A DNA stretch of 64,000 nucleotides. Origin: Steromphala cineraria. Lineage: Eukaryota; Mollusca; Gastropoda; Trochida; Trochidae. Both the position numbers and the translations under genes were made by a program. This document shows, piece after piece, positions 51,577-63,886 of this stretch. Numbering within the stretch: the stretch's first letter is position 1; every line of letters begins with the position of its first letter. The stretch lies in NCBI GenBank assembly GCA_916613615.1, contig OU744725.1:65728575-65792574 (forward strand), written 5' to 3'. The notes under the pieces are model-generated. The model searched no databases and was not told where the DNA came from. It was given only the letters and a program-made list of their open reading frames with translations.

Positions 51577-54226
51577 TTACGCGTCAACACACTTCTCAGT
51601 AGCCGAATCATAGATCTTCACATCACTGTCTATTTCATCATGGCTGAAATTAGATAGAACATTTAATTATTTTTTACGAACAGTTTATACTATTGTCAAT
51701 ACAATATACGAATGAATAAATGTTTATACATGAATAGAATTGAAATGGATAAAATGTTAGTAATAAAATATAAATGAAACATTTATGTAATTAACTTTAA
51801 TAATATCATTTTTTTAATAATGGATTTTCTAGTATTCTGTCGAGCTTTGGAATTTTGCAACATAAACCGTTCAAACTCACAAATAGACCAGAAACAGAAA
51901 AGTTTAAAATTGTATATCACCAAGACAAAGTTGAAACTATCCTATTTCGAGCTGTGGCATCCGTGATGATTATCTGCATTAGTCTATCAATCCTTATACA
52001 GCGATTAATTCATCTAGTCCATCAATCAATATACTATTAATGTTACATCTAGTCCACCCATCCATATACAGCGAATGTTGCATCGAACAAATCAATCCAT
52101 ATACAGCCGATGTTAATAATAATAATAATAATTAATTTTGTATAGCGCCTATTTTCCAACTTTAAGCTGCTCAATGGCGCTGAACAAGAGAAATATTACA
52201 TATTAAATGCGTCCCTAAAGAGGAACGTTTTTAGAGAGCTCTTGAAGGTCGTCTGAGAGATTGCTGTTTTAAGTTCAAATGGTAGACTGTTTCGAACAAA
52301 TCAATCCATATGCAGCGAATGTTGCATCTAGCAAATCAGTCCATATTTAGTGAATGTTACATCTAGCAACTCAATCCATATACAGCGAATGTTACATCTA
52401 GCAACTCAATCCATATACAGCGAATGTTACATCTAGCAACTCAATCCATATACAGCGAATGTTACATCTAGCAACTCAATCCATATGTAGTGAATGTTGC
52501 ATCTAGCAAATCAATCCATATACAGCTAATGTTGCATCTAGCCTATCAATCTATGTAGAGCGAATGTTGCATCTAGCCTATCAATCTATGTACAGCGAAT
52601 GTTGCATCTAGCCTATCAATCTATGTACAGCGAATGTTACATCTAGCAAATCAATCCATATTTAGTGAATGTTGAACGAACAAATTAATCCATTTCTAGC
52701 GAATGTTGCATCTAGCAAAACGATTCATTTGACGTAAAAACATAATGTACACACATGCAACTTCTTTGTTCATTGTATGCGATGTTTCGACACAGATTAT
52801 TGCGTCGTTCTCAAGCAGAGAACGCAAAAGAATCTTGTGTCGAAACGTCGCATACAAAGAAGAAGTTGTCTTTCATTTATCCCTCTGCATTATTGCCATT
52901 CGAACTTCTATAATGCCTCTCAAAGAAGATATAATGTACACTACTTACCGGCAGCCTTTAATGCATTCCGGGTTGTGTTGACCACCGTTCACATCACACA
53001 CTGGCACATCCGGGGCTTCACACAAACAGGCTGGAGCGTTGTGGTCTGCCGCGTGGTACACACCTGCTGTAGATTCATCACCACGATCAGTTCATATATC
53101 GCATTCCTACTTTATTCAATCTGACTTATCTGACTTAAAGGGGCAGTAGCACGTTTTTAGGAGCAATATATGGTGATGTCAGGAAAATGAAAATGAAAGG
53201 TTCCAATTTAAAGACACTGTATTTAAACTAAATGAAGCAGTAATAATTCAAATAAATAACGTTAAGTTTAGCCCTGCGATTCCTTTTTCTTACACAAAAT
53301 GAATTAAAGGTGTTCACACAAAATGGATTTTCTGTGAATCTTCATAGTTTGTTCTCTGACTATGGATGATTGGCTTGTGTAATGAGATTTTTGACACTGT
53401 CAAAATAATACATTTAGCATTAACTTACAATTATCAGTAAAATATTTAGAATATAAAATTATCAAAAAACGTGCTACTGCCTCTTTAAACATTTAGAAAC
53501 AAAACCGATGTCATTCTGCAAAAGCGATTACATATCACCACATTGCTAACATGTTTTATTACATACGTATTCTGAATATCTTAATTGGTTACTTTTGGTT
53601 ATTTGAAACAAGTGTTGTCCAGTTGAAAGTTGTCCAACGAGTCTTGTGTAACCAAAGCAAGTTATTTAAGAAATAGAGTAGCCCTAACCATCATGTGTTT
53701 TGCAACAAGGCATAGTTTTGCCCTGGACAAATATAGTTAATTTCACTCGTGAATAAATCAAAACTTAAAAATATTGAGTTGAAATATTTTCGATATTCAA
53801 CACTCACAAGTTATATAATCTCTTTTAAACAGCATGAGTTAATATGGTTTACGATGACTACAAAATACGTCTCAAACTTTGATAAGCTTGCAAATCATCC
53901 GCCTTACACCTTCCGCCATTTACTGATACAGTGGGGCAGATAACAATGCAAAATCTTAAGACAAATGATTATAGATTAGGGGGAGGGAGAACATGTTCTG
54001 TTCATTGTTTAAGTGATATTTGCATTCATCAAATTACAACATTTTTATGAAAAGGTCCAAAGACACAATTGAGGGGATCCGGTCAAAGAATTGTAAAGTG
54101 ATTTACATATAAACGGTAAAGAACTCACGAAATCCGTCAAATAATTCAACCCTTGACCCTTCCTCACTCACCAGCAGTAGTAGCTATGGCAACACACACC
54201 ACCAAGAGGAGTAGAACCGTCTTCAT
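51577..54226 (-). CDS. Small secreted Kazal-type protein 1, 78 aa, 3 exons
   Basis: Exons 54226-54172, 53063-52949 and 51643-51577 (stop TAA). Exon 1 is a signal peptide, MKTVLLLLVVCVAIATTA. The mature part has six cysteines spaced C-x-C-x7-C-x10-C-x3-C-x18-C, with PVCDVNGGQHNPEC matching the Kazal core (xVCxxxGxxYxNxC), except His for the usual Tyr. By alignment the reactive-site P1 is Ala and P1' is Pro, so protease inhibition is uncertain. Intron phases are 1 and 2, as in its paralogue at 58421-59698. The exon 2 acceptor is a CAGCAG tandem, so one Ala may be included or not. Introns carry a MITE, a hairpin and a 35-bp array. Likely an extracellular defence or matrix protein. Confidence 0.88.
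52045..52725 (+). repeat. 35-bp tandem array split by an insertion, Kazal gene intron 2
   Basis: Units such as CAATCCATATACAGCGAATG TTACATCTAGCAACT recur with a period near 35 bp. After the second or third unit they are interrupted by about 185 bp at 52111-52295. That insert begins with (AAT)n and contains TATAGCGCCTATTTTCC, CAATGGCGCTGAAC and GTTTTTAGAGAGCTCTTGAA, a SINE- or LINE-tail-like sequence. The array then resumes for about 12 units. Confidence 0.75.
52757..52868. repeat. Hairpin repeat (family also at 55395-55555)
   Basis: CAACTTCTTTGTTCATTGTA TGCGATGTTTCGACACA pairs with TGTGTCGAAACGTCGCATAC AAAGAAGAAGTTG. It begins about 80 bp from exon 2 of the Kazal gene. Confidence 0.7.
53139..53484 (-). 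mobile_element. TTAA MITE, full copy in Kazal gene intron 1
   Basis: AGGGGCAGTAGCACG ... CGTGCTACTGCCTCT with TTAA at 53135-53138 and 53485-53488. Confidence 0.8.
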
Positions 54227-54732
54227 ATTCTTCTCGAGAGGATTGCTGTTATCTGTGAATGACTAACGAAAAATCTGTCCGTATAGTTCGCCAACTGCAA
54301 CGTAAATATAATGTTTAACTGCACGGCTTTTATTTAAGGCCCTTTTTCAGAAAATTTTATATGCTGCAGATGCCACGTGTTTGCTGATAATTTATGTAAT
54401 TATTTATTTGGCATTTTGTTTAATGACTGGTCGAGTGATTAAATTAACATCAAGTATAATGCTCAAGTGGTGACGATAAATATCATATGTGCTTCTGTGT
54501 TTTATCTCTAGATAATATTCCCTGTTCCAGAACATCCAGTATAAACATTATTGCCCATGATAAAAAAAAACTTCTTTGTAATCAATAAGAAATGGATGTT
54601 TTATGTCGTCAAATAAAATAGTCAGCTAACGATGATGATGACCTTTCAGACACTATTCCTGATACTGTGTTTATGACAGATACGTCCTGACTACTTATGA
54701 TTACAAATTCAGTATTTCTATTTGGTTCTTAA

Positions 54733-54976
54733 AGGGGCAGTAGCACGTTTTGGTAATTTTATATTTTAAAATTTTCACTGATAATTGTAAGTTAATGCTC
54801 AATGTATTATTTTGACGGTGTCAAAAAATCATATTACACAAGCCAATCATCCATAGTCAGAGGACAAAGTATGAAGATTCACATAAAATCCATTGGCGGC
54901 CATTTTGGGTGAACACCTTTAATTCATTTCGTGTAAGAAAAAGGAATGGTATGGCTAAACTTTACGTTATTTATTT
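54733..54976 (+). mobile_element. TTAA MITE, right-truncated copy
   Basis: TTAA at 54729-54732, then AGGGGCAGTAGCACGTTTTG. The family interior is recognisable up to AACTTTACGTTATTTATTTTG, and the other end is lost. It lies about 500 bp upstream of the first Kazal gene. Confidence 0.7.
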
Positions 54977-55394
54977 TGTCGGTTATGTTGCTGTCCATAT
55001 TTAACTTGTATTGTAGGGGAGGGCGGGGTTAATTTTAACGCATTTTACTTTAATACCGCAATTTGCTCCTTGTGTACCGGGCGTAAAATATATATCAGCA
55101 ATAATTATTTAATTCTGAAGCCAGAGAGCAACTTGCAACATAGAGCAACACGTATGTGCAACAAGGGTCAATTATAGCACCTCTCCCAATAGAGGGTAGT
55201 CCTGTTTCATGCCTAGATATTGTACACTGTAGTCATTGTGGTTTCTAATAATGTTTGCATTTATATATAGCATTGTATATCCAGGTAACCGGTGAACAAA
55301 TTTACATATTTAGGAACACAACACACATCAGAACAAAATCTTAGGTTTTGTAAAAAATACTTTCACGTTAACGCAGCGGGAGATATCGAATACA

Positions 55395-55555
55395 ACTTCT
55401 TTGTTCATTGTATGTGACGTTTCGACAGATGCTTGTGTCGGTTTCTAGCAGAGGAAGAGTAAAAAAGTAGGAGCATATATATATATATATAAGTAAATAG
55501 TACAATACACAGTAAAAACAACTAATGAACACATTATACAACGAACAAAGAAGTT
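55395..55555. repeat. Hairpin repeat, second copy
   Basis: CAACTTCTTTGTTCATTGTA TGTGACGTTTCGACAGA on the left and ACGAACAAAGAAGTTG on the right, with an (AT)n tract at 55477-55490 between. Same family as 52757-52868. Confidence 0.6.
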
Positions 55556-55899
55556 GCCATCCATATATTCCTCTGCATTATTGTCATTCCAACTTCTAAA
55601 ATGCCTCTCATTGAAGTTACTTCCACGTGCAAGAATGGACTTTTTGTTTTCACTGACAGTTCGCTTCAACATTTACTTTATCGCCACAGGTACAATAACA
55701 ATCCCGTGTTACAATTGACCCGCCTTTCCCAGTTGTTTCTTATCAGAAGCTGTAATGATTTTAAGTTGAACAGTATGAAAACTGTTTCATAATCATTCAA
55801 ATCTAAAGATTGTCTGAAAACTGCCATTGAGACAGTGAAGCTATACATAACACGAGTAACACTTCGCCACATTAGTTTTCTTCTCAGAAACTATTCAGT

Positions 55900-57500
55900 A
55901 TAGGAAATACGTAATAAAAATAGTACACATGTATATCGAAAGTACAAACGTCAAATAATTATAAAAGCAATGTCCCTTTAACATATATATCTAGTATTTA
56001 ATAATTTTCACTTTAGGTGTAATGCTTCTTGTAATTTATTATGTGTAATGTAACTACAAAAATATCTCTTAATAATTTGGGGTTGACATCACGTGCTCTC
56101 AATGAAGAAGTGATGATATGATGCATTACAATTCAAGTTCTTCATCTCAGTATTTTGATAATGGTAGCATACTCTCAGAGGCAAAAGAAACGATACCATA
56201 CAAAATGGAAAATAGTTTTAGCCACGATTGATAATTACGAGGTCATCTAGAGGTCTACACCAGCAGTCTGAACTTAGTTATGAATTTAAAAGGAATATCT
56301 TGTTAAATTTTTGAAAAATATGCCTTTCTAATTTGTCGTTTAAAAATCTCCTTAACTAGAGGAGACATGATAGTGGAAACTGGCTCTTTGGCTTGTTTTC
56401 TAGCATCTTACAGTTGATATGGTTAAACAAAGGAATTTCTATGAAGGTTATTTATATTAACAACATCTCATATTAATACAACTTCTACTTTTTAAAGTCA
56501 TATTCCATACACTCTGGCCAAAAAGTATATTGAAAAAAAAAACTGTTTTAGGACACCAAGTGAATTTGAACAGTTATAACAATAAAAGTATCATACTCTG
56601 ATGAATGAAATTTTAAGTACATCTTCACAACTCATTAGCCTTTTTGTGGGGTTTTGTTGGTGTTGGTATTGCTCCTGAGTGTATTAAAATTGGATCTTAA
56701 TGACTAAAGCAAGATGTTCTTTGTGATCCTTTTCCATTCATAACAGGGCTAGGAGAGCGGTCTTAAATGAAAACCTGTGATATGTTTCGGTTTGTAAGAA
56801 AGAGAAAAACCTCTACCCCGGGATTTCCGACAAAGAATGCCTCTACTCTCGTTATCGGGCATACTTGACGGAAAGGCCTCGCGAGAGCTTGAAAGGCTTT
56901 GTAAGTGTTGACAAGGCTCTCGCAGTAGGGTATTATCTAATCTAACTAACCCCTCTCATCCAAACCCGGTGTTAACACAACTGTGACGTATACTAGTATA
57001 TATATATATATCACTTCACATTATCACATGGTTTCACTGCTATTAAATGTTTTTATTGTGTTCATTTTAGCGTTTCTCTTTTGTGGTGGTGTTGTAAATG
57101 CTAGTGTGTAAACTTTTCTATGTTTATCATATGACCATGGCATAAGTCATGGTAATGTGATCAACATAAATAAGTTACCACTTTGGTCAATTATAACACA
57201 ATTTGGATATGTCATTAATTCTACTGTATTTTAAGTGGTCTATATATCTATTACCAAAATAACACAGCTGTTTTAGTGAAATGGCAAGGTGGACATTTTC
57301 GACGAAATTAATTTCATTTTTTATCAATGTGTTATATGAAGATATGGACACTTTATCAGATAAAGTGGACCGTTGAGACACTTTGTTAAGTTGTGTGGCA
57401 AGTATAGTGACATGTTTTATACATGGGGGCACCTTTTGTATGATAGCCATATTCCAATGGTCTGATCTTTTTTCATTAAAATTTGTTAAGTCTAATTTTC
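55900..57500. other. Intergenic stretch, nothing recognised
   Basis: No exon or clear repeat was recognised apart from a short (AT)n run near 56996-57011. Confidence 0.4.
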
Positions 57501-57514
57501 ATCTTTCTTTACAA

Positions 57515-57780
57515 AAAAGACGTTCGGCTTCGGATCAAGAGGTCCGTGGTACGAATCCCGCCAGGGGCTCGGCAACTTTGTCTGCAGTAGAGAACTGTTC
57601 TACACGCAGTCAGGTTTGGGTGGTTCGCTGGTTCAAACCGAGGCTCGCAGGTTTTACCGCAACACATGGCCACAATAGTGTTGCGGGATTTCTCCCTGCA
57701 ATAATCCTAGCAGCCGCGATACAAGTGAAATACTCTTGAAAGCGGCAGTAAACCCCACATCACCTCACCTCAACATCACC
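57515..57780 (+). repeat. Possible tRNA-derived SINE
   Basis: A GC-richer block with a B-box-like GGTACGAATCCCGCC, followed by TTCGCTGGTTCAAACCGAGG and a tail CCCACATCACCTCACCTCAA. The A box is degenerate or missing. Sequence composition differs sharply from the AT-rich surroundings. Confidence 0.5.
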
Positions 57781-58354
57781 TCCAAAAAGATTGAGCCTAT
57801 CTTTCGTTTCCTTCGCACATTCAACAAAAATAAACTCCCTCTTTCATTTGACACACTCAGAATCGCATTGCAAAATAACAATTTTATCATAATGTCATTT
57901 TAACTGAACTTCTGAAAAACATAATTATTGATATCTAATTAGAGATATTGTTACCCTGCTAGCTAAGGATTCTTTCAATTCGTATATTTGGGTTTTTTCT
58001 CTGACATATGGCCTTTATTCATTCATCTGTAAAGCCATCAAAACAGTTTACTTGAACACAGAAAATGTTGTTATCGTTTGAAATAAAAACATTATCATAC
58101 ACATAACATGCATACACATTTACGACTTTTTGAAGAGCAGCCAAACAAAAATATTGAGTAATTCAACAATCTACTGATGAAACTGAATTAAAAACATATG
58201 AATGCGTAGAAAGCATTTTCAGTGAATGATGTTATATATCTTCTCCGACACCAAGTTAAAAAACTTCACTCAATATAGCCGCATGCTTTTGTCGAATCGT
58301 TATACTATATCTGTTCTTCCTCCGTATGACAAACGAGTACATTTTGTTGAATGT

Positions 58355-58360
58355 TTTATT
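58355..58360 (-). promoter_or_regulatory. Poly(A) signal of the second Kazal gene
   Basis: AATAAA on the minus strand about 60 nt after the stop codon of the gene ending at 58421. Confidence 0.5.
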
Positions 58361-58420
58361 GAGGTTGAATTGAGTTTCACACTTTTTCCTTCCAACCTCC
58401 TAACATCCGGCTGTAGATGA

Positions 58421-59698
58421 TTACACAATATCTTCACAGGCTTGCGAAGCCATGTTGTAAAACTTGGTTTCGTCTTTAGCTACATTTCTGGAAAAAGAGA
58501 ACATTCATTAGAAAAAAACCGCCACTGGTAATGGGAAAGACAGGGGTCATGGGCAATTTGCAAAATGGTTGAAAAAGGGCTCATTTCAATATTGAAGTCT
58601 ACTACTTCTATATATAAGGGCCATGGCCCATTCAAACTTCCGAAAATTGCTAAAAAGCCTTAAAAATGGCCCATTATCAAAGATGTTTTTCCCAATCCCT
58701 GTGAGGCCGGGTTCTTATAAAATAGCACGGGTTTGAACGATGTGTGTCATTATTTCAAGATTGTTCAGAAGTGACTGGTCGGGTTTTTCTGTAAAGTATG
58801 GATTTAAATATATAAACGGGGAAATAGATTAGCATGAAAACAAAAACAGCAAAAAGGAGTTTAACTTATTCTTTCTAAATACGACCACGACATTGCTCAT
58901 TTTCCTATTTTTGTAAACCCTTAATTTACGAAATAACCAAAGTGACACAGTGAGATCTTTGATTTATAAGTGAGAGAAACAATGTACAATTCAAATATGA
59001 TTGTGGAACCTGCTCAAGGAATCATAGGAACATTCGTTAATTCTTCTGGAATAATATTAAACATGATGACATGCTATATGTATTTATGTCTTCATGTTGT
59101 TTGCAATAATTTTTGATTAAATCGAAGACAATATTTAACAAAAAGACTCCACGTACCCGCATTCTCGATCACAGTCGTTAGCATACATATTACCATCCAC
59201 GCCACATTCCGGGGCCCAAAGAGTGTAGCATGCACAGATTTTTTCAGCATTCGTGCCTGTTGTTGGAATGTCAACAATTGATCCAGCCATATATAATAAG
59301 TAGATGTACGTTTTTTAGTTCAGCTTATACCTGTTACAAATTTGTTTAGTGGTATACTTATGAAAGTGTTAAAAATAACAATTATTTGAAACTCGTAATT
59401 TGCAAAATCATGACATAACAGACGTGATAAGATTAGATTGTAATCATGCTCTACATGGTATCGACTCATTTGATGATATATATAAGAAAAAAAATCAAAT
59501 TTTCATCTCATATCAATAATCTCTCAAGAAAATAACAATATATTAACCGATTTTCTTACAAATTCCAAATATTTTGATGTAAAACCAATACGTTTATGTT
59601 ATTTTTTTAAACGTGAACATAATTGTCAAGATTTATGGTATATACTTACTCGTCACTGCCAGACAGAGGAACACTGCCAAAATGATTACGACCTTCAT
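58421..59698 (-). CDS. Small secreted Kazal-type protein 2, 71 aa, 3 exons
   Basis: Exons 59698-59650, 59256-59157 and 58487-58421 (stop TAA). Exon 1 encodes the signal peptide MKVVIILAVFLCLAVT. The mature part has six cysteines spaced C-x-C-x7-C-x10-C-x3-C-x17-C with the canonical Kazal core ECGVDGNMYANDC, including the conserved Gly, Tyr and Asn. Aligned P1 is Thr and P1' Leu. Kazal domains inhibit serine proteases by binding the active site with the loop after the second cysteine; the target here is unknown. Phases 1 and 2 and a 67-nt last coding exon are the same as in the gene at 51577-54226, so the two are tandem paralogues about 4.2 kb apart. Confidence 0.9.
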
Positions 59699-60135
59699 AC
59701 TTTCAGATAAGAATGGAACTTTTAGTTTGTAATAAATTATCATCCTCCCTTTATACTCAAAAGGACACATCAATTTTATTAAAGAGTACGTATCAAATAA
59801 TCGTACATGGTTGCAATCATACTTTTTTTCATATCTCATTCTTATTGCAATAATTATAGAAATGAATAATAGTAAATAATGACAATGACCTTTAATAATG
59901 TGTGACTAATGTTATTTCAAAATGGCTATTTTATCGATATTTTAATAGTGTGCCGCAAAGTTTGCGTTAATGTGATATTAAATACATACAATTGATATAA
60001 AATCATCTTTATTGGTTGGTTCACATTTTCAACCCTTGTTTTCTTATGTTCATAAAATAATAGGCCTTTAAATGTCGGAGTCACGTGTGCAAGATAATTA
60101 ATGGTGTCATTTTATCGAGATAAACCGACTTTTCA

Positions 60136-60203
<68 letters not shown>
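60136..60203 (+). repeat. (TCTA)n microsatellite
   Basis: About 16 uninterrupted TCTA units. Likely length-polymorphic. Confidence 0.95.
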
Positions 60204-60205
<2 letters not shown>

Positions 60206-60781
60206 ATTAACTGAAAACCACCAACGGCGGTACAAGTCCTAAAGTTTAATTCCATCTAGAATTGTTTGTAGTTGAAGTTCGAATGAAATAACAGAAAATA
60301 GAGACCATAAGTTCATGAACGGAATTTGCAAAACGTTTGACAACAGTCGTGCACTGTAGCACTTGAAATATCAGTAAACAGGTAAATAGTCCCTTCATGA
60401 AAAGTTACGGAATGGGGATGAATTTCGTACATCAAATATACATTAAATAGTCAACATTGTTTCACTGTCAAAGTTGCAATTTTGATCACTATAAAATACT
60501 GTAAATCACAGTTGTTCGAATCTCGGGGATGACAATATAATAGGCCTACACACTAAATTTCAAAACCTTGACTTTTGAACTCGTACATCGATTTCATATG
60601 TAAAGATAAACTTACATTTTTAGTGTAATTCTCGATCTATTATATAGAAACACCTTCTTTATAATTACGCTAAAAATCGTTCTGTCCACTCAGAGATTCG
60701 AACCGCTGTGCACAAAGTAACCAAATTATCATTCTGCTGCGCAATGACTTCAAGAGTGGCCTCCCTTTATGGACAATGCGG

Positions 60782-60789
60782 TGACGTCA
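60782..60789 (+). promoter_or_regulatory. Full cAMP-response element TGACGTCA
   Basis: A perfect palindromic CRE inside a GC-rich island (about 60740-60895) in otherwise AT-rich DNA. It lies 36 bp upstream of the ATG of the putative plus-strand gene. CREB/ATF binding is a prediction from the motif. Confidence 0.45.
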
Positions 60790-60824
60790 CAGACAGACCC
60801 GAGGAGTTGACGGCGAGAGACGGG

Positions 60825-63800
60825 ATGGCGCTCTCACTAGCCCTGCCTTGTCTCCCACCAGCCCCATCTTCCTTCCTCGCGGAGGGCGAACGGTATTTAA
60901 TTTTAATCTGACATCTTAAAGACACATTGAGATAATGCAAACCGACAATTTTAACGATTTGGGATGACAACGGTGTAATAATGGGGTTTCCAGATACCGC
61001 CTGTTTGCTAGTGTGTATTTTGATGAATTTTAAGAAGACAGGACTTCATATTTGTTTATCTAATAACATTTTCATCAATACTTTAAACAACAAAGAGAAG
61101 TGAAGTGGATATACAAAGATATTTAAATGGTTAAAACCACTGCAATGCATTCATTGACGTGACTGATATGTTTAGAAAATGCGGAGTAAAACGGTATGTA
61201 ATCGACTTCACAACATAGTACGGTTTATTCTAGTACCAAACCGCATTAATAGCAAGCTTCCACTGATTCAATCTTACAATGCAACAACACACTGCAAAAC
61301 AAAACTTTGATGCAACTGGTGTATCGGTTGAGACGTTTTTAAAAGGAATATTTTTAATTAAAGGAATTTATAATTTAATAAAATTTTAGTGTTTTGTGCA
61401 ATTTTCTTTAAGTGTAAAAGTTTACTCTTTAATTTTGTAATTAGGGAGTAACTAGAACTTACATAAATATGTAATAATAGTCAATCACTCCTTTTGAAGA
61501 ATAGGCGGAGTATGGGATAGGGTTGGAAATTCATAACAGTCAGACGATTATTAAAGAAGTTATGGCAATATAATTTGACCAATATTTTCTATGATTTCAG
61601 ACGCGCCCCCGTTGCTCTCTGGGGTGAAGAGGCGGACTATGGAGGTCACAGGGACCCGCTCGCTAGATTGTCAGTACTATCACTAATGCAGTTTTTATAC
61701 TTTGCAAATAATAAATACGTAACCATAATACAAGTATCTGCATCGCTTGGCGAATAAAATCGATCCATTAATATGGGTTACTCGAGTAGTTTTGTAGTTT
61801 TATCGTTGTACGAGATCAAATTAGTTCTAATCGTTGAAATAACAAGATAGATAACAAGGGTTCATTAAAGTATAGCTTTAATTTAAAGGGGCAGTAGCAC
61901 GTTTTTTGAAAATGTTCATATTTTCAATTTTCCTGATAATTGTAAATTTATGCTAAAAGTATTATTTTGATAGTGCCAAAACAATCATCCAAAGTCAGAT
62001 AACCAATTATAAAAACTCACATAAGTTCATTGGCGGCTATTTTTGTGTGAGAAAAAGGAATAGCATGGCTCTTAAAGCTAAATCGGATACATATTCCAAT
62101 TCAATTGCTTGTTCTGCTTCGTTAAATTTTGAAATCTAAAAAATTAAAACTCAGAAAAGTTGCTCATTCATTATTGATAATAACAACGAAACCTATGCTA
62201 AATGATTGGTAAATGAATGATTTCGTTGTAAATTGATGAAGTTTCCTTATATATATATTCCTTAATTTGAAAAAAAATAATATATCTTTCTGTGTATTTT
62301 AAAATTTCTCTTTTCGTTTTGCATTAGAGGTAATTTAGTACGAACTTGAGTGAAATTAAAAATTAAACCCTCGCGGGGTTGATTTGTTCAGTAATCGTTC
62401 TTATATTAAAACTATGCCTTGTACGGAAACCAAAGGGCCTGTATTCCTACGCAAAGCTTAAAACTTCAGTCAGTTTTATGCCTTGCTGCCGATCCTTTGC
62501 GTAGTGAGATATGTTCCAACGATAAGTCTTGTTCTGTCCACAGTAGCAGTAACGTGACGCTGGCCCATGTTCTACCTATCGCTGTCCGGCGAGACACTGT
62601 TGAGAGCTTTATGTGAGTTGTTATCTCTTCTTCCTTTGCCTTTCCTCAAATACCAGGCTGCTGCATCAGCGTATTTGTATCCAACTTTAAGCCGATATCC
62701 ATCGCTGACAGATGGTTAATCATAGCTAGGCATAGCTGTGACATGTTAAAGTGACACAGAGTATATTTCTTAAAATTTCATTTGGTTTTGATAAGCTACA
62801 AAATATCTAATATGCTGATTGAAGTTCATATCTCATCACTTGACTTGCAAATATATCCATTTATGCATAATATCTCTAAAATGCTTGATTTTATGGAAAA
62901 ATCAAGAAAACATCTCAAATACGTTTATTATTCGAAATTATGCATCCAATTAATCTACCTATTAGCTACAATACCTAATAAACACTATCGAAATCATATG
63001 TATCTTCCTGTCAGCTTATGACAAGGTTTTTAAATTAAGTTTGGCGAATTTGCGCGCGCCACTCGAGCCACATTGTCCGGGTTTCGATCAAAATCCCGAC
63101 TTTGAATGGCCGTATTTTCGCTCTAATGTACTGATTGACCTTTAACTTGTTATTTTCAGTAACAGTTAGTGGTTCCCGATTTCAAAATTTGACATATGTG
63201 ATCCTATCAACATACTCTGTGTCTCTTTAAGTCATTAATTAAATCATCTTTCTATTATGAAGTGTCACATCCATACGTTCTCTCAACCACAAACAAATAT
63301 GCTTGAATACTCGGCTCATTATTATCTGTCCTCTATGTTGTGATATCTAGCTCAGTGTAAGGTTTAAGATTCGAATTGATGTTTTTTTTCTAAGAGTATG
63401 TAATCATAAATTACAATCATACCTTGAGTTCCCAAAAAATATAGGTAGACTTATCAGGTTTTCATATACATGAATCGCTTCAAACATTTCTTGATATTAT
63501 TCTGCGCCTCACATAGGAAATTAGGGTATATTGGACATAATAAGAACTCCTCTGGCAAATGCATATACCAAAACCGAAAAGCTAAAAAGTCAGCGAACTT
63601 GAATACGATAAACCTGGTAAAAACAGAACAGGGCTTGATTTTTGTATCTTCAAATACTTGGCTACACCTTACATACACCGTAATATTAATTGTGAGTGAT
63701 TTAGAGTTAATGCTTAACTCCGCTTGGTCAATTATTCAGCCATGAGCGGATGGAATATTAATTGAATCTTGTCGATCATATAACAATCCTTATCTCGGCT

Positions 63801-63886
63801 GAAGGAGATATATATATATACTTTCAAGCTTGGAATTTCACATCTTTTTGTTTCAGGGCAGCCAAAGCTCTGCAGAGCGACGTTGG
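60825..63886 (+). CDS. Putative plus-strand gene, first four exons, product unknown
   Basis: Segments 60825-60892, 61601-61669, 62544-62612 and 63857-63886 each have an AG before and/or a GT after (atgatttcag|, TT|gtcagt, tctgtccacag|, AT|gtgagt, tttttgtttcag|, GG|gtaagt). All join in phase 2 with no stop. Two are exactly 69 nt. The conceptual protein starts MALSLALPCLPPAPSSFL, continues APVALWGEEADYGGHRDP, then NVTLAHVLPIAVRRDTV and AAKALQSDV, and runs off the window. GC content of these pieces is clearly above the surroundings. No family was recognised. The first exon could extend upstream in frame (ATG at 60708 or 60744), and the donor of the first segment (CG|gtattt) is weak. Confidence 0.45.
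61887..62080 (+). mobile_element. TTAA MITE, truncated copy
   Basis: TTAA at 61883-61886, then AGGGGCAGTAGCACGTTTTT. The degraded interior is recognisable to GGAATAGCATGGCT, and the far end is missing. It lies between two exons of the putative plus-strand gene. Confidence 0.65.

Noticed and set aside
60513..60700. Two TTCGAATCTC B-box-like motifs in opposite orientation as tRNA genes
   Set aside because: No A box or cloverleaf could be drawn around either.
63050..63120. GC-rich stretch with GTTTCGATCAAAATCCCG as an exon or tRNA
   Set aside because: Stops in the frames tested, no splice borders, and no tRNA arm pairing.
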